From positions 46,119,049 through 46,183,048 of the forward strand of contig CM046856.1 in NCBI GenBank assembly GCA_025617745.1: a DNA stretch of 64,000 nt, written 5' to 3'. The DNA is from Heliocidaris erythrogramma (lineage: Eukaryota > Echinodermata > Echinoidea > Camarodonta > Echinometridae). Under the pieces are notes generated by a model. It was not told the origin of the DNA and searched no databases. It was given only the letters and a program-made list of their open reading frames with translations. Shown piece after piece: positions 24,111 through 35,761 of the stretch (the first letter of the stretch is position 1; each line of letters opens with the position of its first letter). The position numbers and the translations under genes are program-made.

Positions 24111-27100
24111 GTAAGATCAGGGACTACTCAGAAATTCATCATTCAAATACCATGAAAAAACATGTTTCAGAACAGGTTTAATCAACATTTCTTGTAATTG
24201 CGCAAAAATTTACTCCCGTGGAATTGTCCTAATGCTTACATATATTATCCTGAATACAAGAGAAATGTTAATTGGTCTTAAAAAGCCATTTAAAGCAATA
24301 AACAGACCAACCCTGGGTAGGCCCTTTTTCTTATTCAACTGAATAAGCATTTAAGAACTATCTATGAATAGACAAATAGAGAGAGCATGCTGAGAATATA
24401 TAAGGATATACAATAAAAGCCTTCAAAGCTGTTAGAAAAGTGGTGCATGAATTGAACTGTATATAAGAATTTTCTGAACATCTCTTGAATGAATGTAGGT
24501 CCATTTTAATGCATAGGCATATTGTAGGCCTACAATTTTGAAGAAAAAAAAATCTTTTATCTGTTCAGAATCCAAGACAATTGTCTAAGTTATTATCATG
24601 AGGAATTTATACCCACAAAGTCTATACTGAGTGGGCTTTTCCAAAGTTCTCCATTCTCATTTTCATGTTACACAAAAAGGCTGTATAATATGCATATATT
24701 TTGAACCTTTATACATGTTTTTTATGGAAATGAGAAATACACAAATCGCAAGACTAATATTTAGGTTTTAAATTGTAACTTTCTAGTTGGTCATACATTT
24801 TTTCCATTTCAATGCAATTGTGCTTACCGGGTACATGCAGTGTAGTGACAGATCAAGGATTTGATGTGGGTGGGGAAAGGCATGGGGGGGGGGGGGGGGG
24901 GGGCTGCAATGAACACAATCCAGTTACAAAAAACTTTTTTTTTAAATAAAGGAATCGCAAAAAAGTGGATGATAATTAGCTGAGCGTTTCAAATCATGCC
25001 CATCAAATTTTCTGTCTGTCGACATGTCAGAACACCTCTCAGACACGACACAGTAAACCACCTTAAAAAACTACCATGGCAAAACATAATGACACACAAT
25101 AGTAAGCATATAGTGTGCAGCTCCACATCTATTCACCTTATAATACACAGCTCAGTGCTGTAAAACCTGAAACTCTTACGTGCATTTCATGTTCGCAAAT
25201 TCACAAGTGTTTCAAATTCGCGAAAATTTTCATGCCTCAAAATGATTGAATCATAGTTGACATAACACTAAATTTTTTGCAAATCGCAAAAGCTTCTTGC
25301 TGTGAAAATGGCTGTCGTTTTACAACTCGCAAAATTTCATGTCGCGAAAGTTTCTGCTTTTAAGCTCGGGGGCCTGGCCTTTGTTGCTTTTGCATGTATT
25401 TCTCTTTCAGTTTCACCTCACTTGCCAACCATTTGTAATGTAGGATGATATACATGTATTACTACAGTGATTTTTGAGGCAGTTTACCATCCTATCAATG
25501 AACAATGAAAGTGATTCCTACATGCTATTCTATGCAGGGAATAATACTCGAGGTTCACAAAGACTTGAGATCCTACACACTTCTACACCAACATTCCAAA
25601 CAATACATGAGAAATAATCTCAAGTCAAAGGCAGCAAACATATTAATCCCGTTTCGTTTTAAAACCCAAGAGTCACCACTAAGAAATGAAATAGACTGTG
25701 ATATTATTTGTCTTGATAGACTACTCTTTAAAAGCAATTTTCTTCAATCCAATGTGTAAAGAAGAAGTAACAAAAATAAGGTATACATACGAAAAGTGAA
25801 CATACAGTACTCATGTTCACAAGCAAGGGAGTGTTTGGTTTTTTTTTTTTTCTTCTTCTTTTAAGGGTGGGGGGGGGGGGGGGGCTAAAATAAAAGTGTA
25901 CATGGTGTACAGGGACCACTATATTTATTTCATATTCAGAGTTGTAAGGAACCTTGAGCATCCTTTGGGATATGTGCCCATTAGAAATATTGTTTCTAAT
26001 ATCATTATTATAACTATTATCAAGAGCTGCCATAGCCCTGCTCCAACAGAAAAAAAGTAACCTACATGTAATGCAGCCCCTCCTGCCCCACCAAAAAAAA
26101 AATTGTCAAAAGTGGTCTTAGGGCAGCACTGGAAGCAAATGCTGTGAAATATCAAATTAAACAAATATATTATCTCAGTTGTTTTTTAAGAATATATGGG
26201 GATATATGAGTAGCAAGTAACAAATAACAATTTAATGACCTTGTCCTGATTAACCTGGCAGCAGTATAAAAAGCCAATGATGAACTGTAGAGACCATGAG
26301 CACATGATATTATTTTCGTGCTGTCACAAGAACAAATACAAAGCAGGAAATACTTCAGACCGAGCTAGCTGTCTGACATACCATCCTGGTTTATTTAATG
26401 GACTAACATGTACACCACATTGTCAATAGACCCATTCACACACAGAGATTCCAACATCAATGTTCGGATCATGGTCTGATTATCACACTGTTTGTGAGTG
26501 AATAAAATAAGATCTAATTAATCAGATTTTTATTGCAGTCAATATTGCAATAGTGTAGTTTTTGTGAATAAAAGCGATTATTGGGCCGAGTGCTTTATAT
26601 TAATGTTGTGAAATGAAAACATTGAGGTTTTATATCCCACAATGCACCATACAAGAAAAAAAAAGAAAAAAAAGAGAAAGAAAAAGGAATATCTATTTGC
26701 AACTGATTGAAAAAGAAACTTCATTTAAGCAAAGAAAGATATATAAGGAACAAAAATTTAAGATAAACATGAGCAATATAAAGCAGAAGATAGAACAAGG
26801 AAATAAAAAATACATTGGGATTGATGATGAAAAGAAAAGCAAACCTTGAATGAAATAGAAGTGAAATAGAAACCAAAATCAAAGAAATTTTGTATTAGAA
26901 AGAGACGAAGAATTAGAACAAGGAAATAAAGATAAACAAAAGCAAAACTAGAATAATAAGATGAAAGAAAGAAAATCAAAGAAACACATGAGGAATAATA
27001 GAAGGGGTAAAACAGAAACACACAAGGAAAGAAAGAAAAACCAAGTACTTCATAGAGAAAGGTAGAAATTATAACAATTTCTGACTCCTGAACCCTCTGA

Positions 27101-27873
27101 AAAATGGCTAGAGAGTAGACGTGCATTGAGACTGCTGCGCGAGTCGTGTGAATGGGCCCTAATATTATAACAAACAACGCACACCCAAAGTATTAAAGAA
27201 ATATGTTAATCTATGCATGCACCACTTGATTTCACCAGATTAGGGTCTTCATTGAATCTGTCTAAACCGTGGAAATATCAGAATAGGGTCCTAGCAGCAA
27301 AACATCTGAAGGTGTTGTTAAGGAAGGATTATCAAATTCTTCTTGCTTCCTTTTCTTTCACATAAAATTAAAAAATACCCGCACAGATACATGCATTATC
27401 ATTTGCATGATATCAGTATAAAAAGTATGTAGTATTGTTCAATTACAGAAACTGCTTTCTTTACATAATTTACAAACAAAAATTATGCCGATGTTGACGA
27501 TCAAATTGGCTACGGCTGATAAGTCATGTATCTCCCCTCTCCACTAAACTGAGGCTGGACTCAGCAGTAAGCCAACTGGGTACACTACAAGGCCTTTATA
27601 GGGTGAGGCAACTGCAAGCCACCACCAATCTAAACAAAAAAACTGACATAAAATAAAATACTGTGATATTTATCATATTTATAGTTACCCTAAGCCAACT
27701 ACAGGTATGAAAATTTCCTAAGAATATATAAAGGGGACAGAGAGGAAGTTGGAATGTAGTGACCGAAAAGTTAGTGACGAAAATGTGAAGAGATGGTAAT
27801 GTATAACACAGGTTACAGCGGAAGAGTAGTTGGAATATACTGATTGCGGTAACAAGTTGGACAAATGTTAAAG
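24111..27873. other. Intergenic DNA with simple repeats
   Basis: Contains a 20-base G run at 24884-24903, a G run near 25868-25884, a region at 25143-25370 rich in inverted TTCGCGAAA-type motifs (probably an old MITE) and an A/G-rich tract at 26630-27060. No credible exon is seen. The long frames over the purine tract are low complexity. Confidence 0.4.
26630..27060. repeat. A/G-rich low-complexity tract
   Basis: About 430 bp of runs such as AAAAGAAAAAAAAGAGAAAG on the plus strand. Frames rich in K/E (plus) or F/S/Y (minus) are compositional artefacts. Confidence 0.7.
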
Positions 27874-28000
27874 CAGTGGCGGATCCAGGATTTCTTGAGG
27901 GAGGGGGCTCAATATTCACAAAATTTTCTGACAAGCAAAAAAAAAAAAAGAAAAAAGAAAGGTCCTCAGCATTTTTGGGGGCCCCTTTTTGGTACCACTG
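27874..28000. mobile_element. hAT-type MITE with perfect 8-bp target duplication
   Basis: Ends are CAGTGGCGGATCCAGG at the left and GGTACCACTG at the right. The 8-mer tgttaaag occurs immediately outside both ends (27866-27873 and 28001-28008), the exact duplication expected of hAT transposition. The 127-bp element has no coding capacity. Confidence 0.85.
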
Positions 28001-28670
28001 TGTTAAAGTGCATATAAGAAAAAGACAGGCGAACAAGGCAATTTGGTACAGACAGGAAAGAAGTAGGTGAAAGTTAAACAGCCAGGTTTATACATGTATG
28101 TATGTTATGAGGTTTACTAATACGAGATACATGTATTGTATACTTGTAGGCATGTACTTTGTTTCTATAAATGCAGTGGGAACTTAGTTACTCAGGTGTA
28201 GTTAATTCAGTATTGGATTGATCTTTTCAGAAAAACTGTATATTGATGACAAACATGTAAAAGCAAATGTATACTGTATCATACAGTATGTTAGTATGTG
28301 TGTACATATTTCATTTTTAATCCACATCACTGCTTTCAAAATGTTTATGAGTAATTTATTTCCATATTGCTATACATAGACAGGTTTTATTTCAATAGTG
28401 CTTTTACAAACCATGCAACTTTCCCAAGGTAATTGGATATTGAAAGTAAATTGATCTTTTTGTTTCGATGTTGTTTGTGATATTGAGTATCCTTGCAAGG
28501 GTAGCTGAAGTTTTTAATTGTTTTTCAGTCAAGTAAATAAGCTGTAGTTTCATGATAAATGGAGTAAGGCCTTATACAGAAACACGATTGTTTTTCTTTT
28601 ATTATTCTCTAATGTTCTGGCTCAGGAGCTACATATAAACTATACATGTATACTACATATACACAGGTCT

Positions 28671-29123
28671 TTAAAGACCTCAGCCTGACCGAATTTTGAA
28701 ATATACCCTTTATTCATCCACGGGGAGCTATATATTTTCTGAACAAATTGAAACCAACTTCATGAGATCCCGTTTCCTGTGGAATGAGTAACAGCGTCCC
28801 GAATGTTGAGCCCTGGTGGTTTTTCTGACAAGGGCCCCGTCTCTGAGGAACGCTACTTTGCGGGGCGTGAAAATTTGATGACGACATATCGTGTAGACGC
28901 ACTCGGAGCTGTATACATGACATGTCGTCACACGTCTAGCGACCCCCTGCAGTTTCCTCTGTTGTTACGCCATAGGGAGGGGGCGGACCAAAAAAAATTA
29001 TCTTTTTTATTTTTTATGGATAAACGGAGACGAAAATTTATGAATACCCAGGGTAATTATATTCTTTGTTTACTAAGCTTTACGTCAATATATGGTTGTT
29101 TTGGGTCAGGCTGAGGTCTTTAA
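28671..29123. mobile_element. TTAA-flanked element (AAGACCTCAGCCTGACC ends)
   Basis: TTAA at 28671-28674 and 29120-29123 bounds exact 17-bp inverted ends. Unlike the other TTAA elements here, the interior is not foldback. It contains GC-rich sequence with short frames of no recognised function. piggyBac or Kolobok type by target site. Confidence 0.75.
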
Positions 29124-29398
29124 TCTTCATGTGATATTTGTTTTTTTTTATATACATGTACACAGGGATACATTTAATCCTGTCTTTCTCACAATGCTTA
29201 AAGGAGCTATTAGATCTACATGAAAAATCACAAAACTGACAAATTATATGTATTTGGAAAGCTAACAACCTCTAAAACACGAAGTGTGGTTTAATTTTAA
29301 GTCATGAAAATATTGTCCGAACCCTTCCAGAACCATTTTTCAAAATGTGTTAATATCTCGCACCATCGCAAACATGATAGATATTAGCACAATTAATC

Positions 29399-29520
29399 TT
29401 GTCATGCAGATATAAAATGGCGGCTGAGTGCGACGGCGCGCGCTGTTGGCGACGTATAGTTTCAATTATGGTTGTATCGCGCCGTCGCACGCAGCCGCCA
29501 TTTTATATCTGCAAGACAAG
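29399..29520. repeat. GC-rich inverted repeat containing AAAATGGCGGC
   Basis: Left arm 29399-29440 (CTTGTC, then GCAGATATAAAATGGCGGC, then a GTGCGACGGCGCG stretch) is nearly the reverse complement of 29478-29520, with a loop of about 37 bp. AAAATGGCGGC resembles the YY1 core promoter motif and is present in both orientations. This is either a promoter-derived palindrome or a foldback insertion. Confidence 0.7.
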
Positions 29521-30939
29521 AGGAGGCATGGATACACAAACACTGGTGAGTTCTCGGAAATTTCTTATCTTTTTAAAAAAATTTTTGGTAAAAATACGTA
29601 CGATCAAAAAGACATTCTAATTCCAAATGGCCTGTCGGTCGCGGGAGTTATCAGAAAAGTGTTATTTCAGGGCATTTTCATGTCCTGCTTACCCGTGCGC
29701 AATTAGATTGCTGGGGATAAATGCCTGGCTTTGTGATGTAAAAGGCATATAGCCAATTTTTTTTTTTTTCTTTTTACACTCACGAAGCTAATCCTGGCTG
29801 GGGGGGGGGGGGGGGGGGCCTAACGGCTGCTGTGCAGACCGTTTGATCATACATGTACCCAATCACAGTAATATGGTCATACCGTCTGTCTGTCATGTCT
29901 GTGGGGAAGGTTGATAAATGTCAGAAATATTGAAGATTTCCCCACAACAGACGTTTACCAGTCCAACTCCGAAGTAGACTGAAAAATCGGTCTATTTCGT
30001 TCGGGGATATGCTTTGCTGAGACTCTCCTAAATAGACAGAAGTCTGCCCTACCCAATCCCATATTATTACCGGATGTTACTCTCCAAGTCGGAGTCCTAC
30101 GGACAAAAGTTACGATAACCCCAAATTTATGAATTTGTATACCATCAAACTGTGAAAAAAAACATTCCACAACATAATTTCAACTTTACATTACACGATG
30201 GAAATATTCACTGAAGATCACAGAAATCCTGTATATAACACTTGCTCTGATTGGCCGACAGACAATTTCCGTCGCTCGATCAATATGAAATAAGCCAATA
30301 TGCAAATAAGTAACTATGAATATGCAAATAAAAATGGAAATCGATAGCAAAATCGGGTCATCATATTTCAAAGAGCTGGTGAGCGCACTATATTTAGTAT
30401 GAGTTACTTTTACTATATACGCTGATTCTTGTCGATATACGACTCTAATTAGTCGTAAACGTGTCGAGTGAGCTGAGGCACCGACGTCCATAGGGACAGT
30501 GATTAAGATCACATGATACCCACTCGACTACGGTGACTATGGTAGGCTTCCGTCTGTCTTGGAGGAGAACCTCTATAAAGTCAGAAAATGTAATATTATA
30601 ATAAAATATAAAACTCCTCCAAACAGACATATTTTTCTGTCCAACTCCGAAATGTCCGAAGGTGGTTTACAATTTACAAGGCTCACTGTCATTGTCACGA
30701 CTGTGCGTGGAAATGGATGAATCTTGCCCACTGATTTTTGGACTTGTCTCTGCTTCCCCTGTGTGGCTTGATCACTCATAGGTACACGCCATTGCCGACT
30801 GTGTAGTAACGCAGCCAACACACATCCCATACCTAAACTGCATCACTGTGCATTTTTGGCTATATTTAATTGAATATCATATATTGCAGTTTACTTACAT
30901 CCAAAGAATTATATTGAATAATAGATGATTAAAACTTAC
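29521..30939. other. Intergenic DNA with a twice-occurring hairpin motif
   Basis: Two regions share an arrangement of GTCTGT, then an AT-rich spacer, then ACAGAC followed by GTCCAACTCCGAA (29889-29982 and 30552-30652). A G run of 19 lies at 29800-29818. No exon is established. The minus frame at 30830-30573 overlaps the second motif and is probably not a gene. Confidence 0.45.
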
Positions 30940-31100
30940 CATGTTGTTTTGTGACCTTTGAAGAGGGTTTCCTGAAATTTTGGGTCCTTTTTGTCGATAA
31001 CTGCTATCGAGACTGTCCCGTCAGCATCCAGTTTGTATTTTTCACGATTATGATGAAGGGAGCCCTCAGCGCTATGGGTTCGTCGATCTCCTACGAAGAC
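30940..31100 (-). CDS. Exon-like block, unidentified (candidate only)
   Basis: On the minus strand an acceptor (ggccctttcag) ends at 31101 and a strong donor (ACATG|gtaagt) follows 30940, giving 161 nt open in phase 0 to phase 2. The reading VFVGDRRTHSAEGSLHHNRE, then a stretch with LDADGTVSIAVIDKKDPKF, has balanced codon use. I do not recognise the family. The acceptor and first ten bases of the exon lie within the palindrome at 31091-31228. It could belong to an unlocated minus-strand gene or be a captured fragment. Confidence 0.25.
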
Positions 31101-31228
31101 CTGAAAGGGCCAAACTGACGACGTAAACAAATAAAAAATATTACGTACGTACGTAATAATTACTACGTACGTACGTAATATTTTTTATTTTTTTACGTCG
31201 TCAGTTTGGCCCTTCCAGGTCTTCGTAG
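31091..31228. repeat. 138-bp near-perfect palindrome with ACGT-repeat centre
   Basis: Arms of 67 bp (31091-31157 and 31162-31228) pair with only about two mismatches. The centre is built from TACGTACGTACGTAAT on both sides of an AATT. Each arm carries an outward-facing pyrimidine-AG|GTCTTCGTAG sequence, so an acceptor-like site is present on both strands. Confidence 0.85.
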
Positions 31229-34200
31229 AATAGCTTGTGTGCGTAACATTCTGCGTACGTATCTACGGTGCGTAACCATGTAGAGCGGCCTCACTAATGC
31301 GCAACATTATTGAGAGCAGTCGTGATCCGTATGGAGATGTGGGTAACAAGTACCAAAAAGAGTGCTGTAAATGTAAGTTTTTATAACTTTCTACATTTTG
31401 TATCTTAACGAACTGATAACTTAAAATCTAAAGAATGATACTTAATTATCAGTTGAGTTTGCCCACAAAAACATCAATTTCAAACAAAATTACATCTGTA
31501 TCCCCAATACCCAGTAATATGTATATGATTCTAATGGTCAATATGACCATTGCTTGCTGATGTGGGCTTGATGTTCAACCAATTTTTATAAAACATCAAT
31601 GATCAAGCCCGTGTGGTGTGGCTAGGTCCTTTCCGACCTACCACGGCCACGAGCATTGACGCGTGGTCTGTCCCAGTGCCAAGATAGCCTGACCCATTGC
31701 GCAGGGCGATCTGCTCCGCAGCGCGGCGCTAGCTGTGACTGTGCCTGTGGCCCGAGCCCAAGAGTTCTATACCGTATAGGAGGCCTACCTAGTTGGTACG
31801 CACTTCTCTATACCAGGATATATTCAAGTGTGATGCCATTTTATAATTCATAAAAAGGAAAGGCAATATACCTACATTTCACATTCTTAGTCTCGGAAGA
31901 AACTTGAGATTTAATGCTATTTTGCCAGCCCTTTTCACTCGTTTAATCGCTTATTCAGCCTCAGGAGCGTTCATTCAGCTGCTCAGGTACGTACCACCGT
32001 ACGGTATAAAAGCTAGCAAATTCCTGATCAGATTAAAGGACGCCAGCTTGAGTGCAAAACATTGTATGGGGTACGCGTACGTACGGTACAGACACAAAAC
32101 TCTTTAGGAGTTCTGTGGGTACAGACATTATTTAACCAGTCAGTCGTAGTAGGCCAGGAGCCTGTCCTGAATTATATAGTCACCCCATTTTTAATTTTTT
32201 TACCAATAATTTTTGACCCCTTAAACTTACTTAGACCATCTAAGTCCTGGGTTCTTAATTGTTTTTGTCAGGCGGGCCACTGAGTATTACACAGTCTCTT
32301 GTCCAAATACATTATGCGTCTTTTTCAATTCAGCGAGCAAAAATTTTTTTTTTTTAAATGCCACTTTCGAACTGTGAAAATGTAATTTCGTCGTCAAAAT
32401 GTTAGATATGACGTAAAAATTACAAAGATACCATTTCAATGCCCGAAAATGAGGTGGTTGGTGCCAGAATGCCGGGTAGTTTTAATATTCTCGGGAGAGG
32501 GGGCTGCAGCCCCCATCCCTCGCCTCACACACATAATTATGCATACATACCCAACTATCTCATCTAAGGACGGCTGAACAATTTTAAAACACCTCTCCCA
32601 TCTATATCATAAATAATTGTTTTCCTTATTTTTTCTTCGTTTAATTCCCCCCCCCCCCCCCCCCTCCAACTATACCTTACCAATTGTTTTTGTTACTGGC
32701 TATATCGATATCCTGCTACAAAGGGAGGGGAATACTCAAAACTTTCTTATCCTCATTATTACCTGCAGGTTGGGGCTCAACCTATACAATGCCTTACTTG
32801 ATTATTATGTGCAATTACTTTCATCCTTTTCCTGTGAATATTTCGATAATGTACTCTCCACCGCATATATTGCCATTTTTTAATATTATTCATTACTTTA
32901 TTACCTTTATTACCGGATCTACTGGAAAAATGCAGTTACTTCTGCAGTCGTGTTTCCAGGTCTATCTTCTCTTTTCTATCTCTCTCTATAGCTGTCTGTG
33001 TGCATGCCTTACAACTCCATTGTTACGTTGCAGTCCTCTTACTTTCTTCTTTTCTTGGATTAATTTATATTGTATTCAGGCGTACCCACTACAAGCGTCT
33101 GCTTATTGCATGGATCGAGCCTTCTTCCTTGTATATTGCAAGTTCTTGATTAACGTGTAAATTACAATTTGAACTTTTGTTGAATGTTGTCAAATCAATG
33201 GAAGAAAAAAAATGTTAATTTGAATTTGAATAGAATTGAACGTGGTATAGGGCAGGGAACGGATATAATTATGATACGCTATTTGCGAGAGAGAGAGAGA
33301 GAGACAAGCGAACGAGCTAAAATTTTGATACCTTTAATTTTTTTATTCATATATACCAGCACAGTAAGGATGATGTATTATGTATCCACATATTACACAA
33401 AACAAGACTGATTTTTTTTAACTAGATATTTTGGCGGGGCGCATGAAATCGTCTCGCGGGCCGGGACGCAAGTGGCCCATGGACCGTATACTTTAGTGAC
33501 AGGGGGTTTAGTGTTAGGATTAGGGCTAGGGTTAGAGTTGCATACTAGTATGCAAATAGTATGCAAATTAGCTACCTTAGCTATATTACGTTAGTGGCTA
33601 TTTTTAGAAACATATAACGAGTCTACGACTGGTTGAATAATGCCCACTTATAGGATCTTTAGGCTACCGCTGATCTCTACGAATTTTCCCCCCTAAAGAT
33701 CAGTGATATCTACCATATTCCTACCATCGATCTCTACTATAGTCTGCACGCACAGACCCTAATTTGACACTTTATCAGAATATTGTGTCTTCAGAGAAGC
33801 CTAACCCATGCAGCTAACTACTGGTCGTGTCAGGAGCAGCTATAATATAGTACAGGGCGTATGGTAGTCTTACAGTGCAGACAATCTTTTACGACTGACC
33901 CGGGTTTGTGCCTGCAAACTACATACACCCATTGATCTCTACTATGCGTACAGCCACTTGATCTCCACGTTAAAAATCTTTACACAACTTTTGTATACGG
34001 AGATAGTGGGTACACCTCACAGAACTCTAGATCCTAAAGACGTGTTTAGGAGCTTTTGGTAGGCCTACACCTACGATTCGTGATGTCCGGACAGATAATT
34101 TTCAAAAAATTTAATCAAACAATTTTCATCCAAGTTTTCATTACTTTTTCAGAAGGTATATTGACAATATTTTAAGGGAAATGTATAATTTAGTTTTACT

Positions 34201-35761
34201 TGCATGATGCATATTCTTTTCCCGTAAAATCTGGCGCACGTGAAAGCTTACATTTTCGTTACTATTTGGACACACAACCCCCCCCCCCCCGCCCCCCCCC
34301 CTCCCTTCAGGGAAAAATTCTTTCTTCCGGTTCTGTGATAATTATCATAACCCGACAGGAGAGATTGAAATGGGATTAAAAAAAAAAAAGAGTCCTTAAT
34401 TCGACAACTATAGGGTCCAATCATTATTTTTGGTAACCCTGATTCTTGACTGGCGTTTCTTTCTTCTAATTTTCAAATAAATACAAAAAATATTTACATC
34501 AAAATGAATACCTGTATCTTGAGAAATTTTGGAAAGGGCTAAAAAAAAAGAAAAAAAAAAGAAGGAGGCCTATCTGAAATAAATTCGTTATGGAGTTTCT
34601 TTAAATCATAAAAAGCCCTGGCATTCCAACACATTCTTCCCGAGAGGAAGATTTTGAGTTCACAACTTGTAACGTTTTCAGTTCATTAAGTTGACTTAAT
34701 AAGGCGCAGTTGGGGGGGGGGGGGGGGGCTTTGTTCAATTGACAATAATCCCCTCCCCTCCCCGTCTGAGGAGAACAGAAGTATACCGTATCAGGAAATT
34801 ATCTGGACTCACGGTACCGGCGCTCGACCAGATGATTATCCCGTTCGTTAATAACAATACACTTGCATGACTAGTTTTAGGGAAACTTTGATAGGCACAC
34901 TTATTTTGCGCAGTGTATGTCATGCAAAGAAAACTGGGAGCCCACTTTTGAGAAAAAGAATGGCATTCGAGCGTTTGCATGTACCCCTGGCCATATTCTG
35001 GATTGACGCCGCTTATCATTATAGGCGTGAAAGCCATGTCGCCTAGGAAAGCAAGCTCAGGGGCGGCCAGAGCGTCTTGAAGTTGAGGGGGCACTTCGTG
35101 AGCTAAAACGGGAAATTTACCATTTTGAGGCATAGACATGCATAATCCCTCCATCTTGACTGCATTCATCAAGGATCTTCTTCGCCATGTTTCTGTCTTG
35201 TGGTTACAGTTCTATAGATAGGCCAGCCTATATTGGTTTCACATGTGCTAATTATTTTAGTCACGGCCTCAGGGCTGCGATCTCGGAGGGGGGGGGGGGT
35301 GGACACATCACCCAGAAATATTGCTGGGGGATTGTACCGCCGGAGGTTTGAAGAGTGGCAAAAACTGTACGACAAATAATCTATATAAAAGGCTCTAAAA
35401 TGCAGCGAGTTCACGGCAAAATGGGAAGTTTTCTCGCTCGTTCGCTACACCTCCTCACATACTAGTACTTAAAACTGTACAATAACTTGTTGAAGATAAT
35501 AAACCGTAGGTATTATTTAACAGAGAGTCCCCTGTAGACAATGTAAACTAGGACATATTGGGTCAGGTAGTACTCCGAGCCTGTGTGATCGAAAGTTCTC
35601 TAAAAAGCTGTTCCAAACGACCACAAAATTTGTGCTCCCTCGCAGCTGGCGCGCCACCTCCCCCCCCCCCCCCCCCCCCCTCCATTTCAAATTCCTGGAT
35701 CCGCCACTGGTATTACAGTGAAGACACTCTTTGACGACTGACCAGGATTTGTGCCTTCAAA
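31229..35761. other. Intergenic DNA with fragments and homopolymer runs
   Basis: Holds a fragment (32148-32250) of the foldback family at 35762-36772, a GA microsatellite (33288-33304), a short telomere-like stretch (about 33508-33540), poly-C runs at 32648-32664, 34278-34301 and 35660-35680, and a 17-base G run at 34712-34728. No recognisable exon. The longest frames (32684-33160 plus, 35172-34735 minus) show no family features. Confidence 0.45.
32148..32250 (-). mobile_element. Fragment of the 35762-36772 foldback family
   Basis: GGCCAGGAGCCTGTCCTGAA followed by CCCTTAAACTTACTTAGACCAT matches the outer arms of the larger element. Only this end is present. Confidence 0.55.

Noticed and set aside
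26758..27177. 139-codon F/S/Y-rich minus-strand frame
   Set aside because: Complement of an A/G-rich low-complexity tract.
31297..31372. Possible first coding exon MRNIIESSRDPYGDVG... on the plus strand before gtaagt
   Set aside because: Very short, no homology recognised and no partner exon; cannot be separated from chance.
32684..33160. 158-codon hydrophobic frame
   Set aside because: Pyrimidine-rich AT sequence gives F/L/S/Y composition; no splice context, motif or recognised family.
34735..35172. 145-codon minus-strand frame
   Set aside because: No recognised domain and borders on homopolymer and repeat sequence; the reading looks fortuitous.
35058..35709. hAT element between CAGGGGCGGCCAG and GGATCCGCCACTG
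   Set aside because: The flanking 8-mers differ and the ends are not good inverted repeats of each other; they are probably unrelated single ends.
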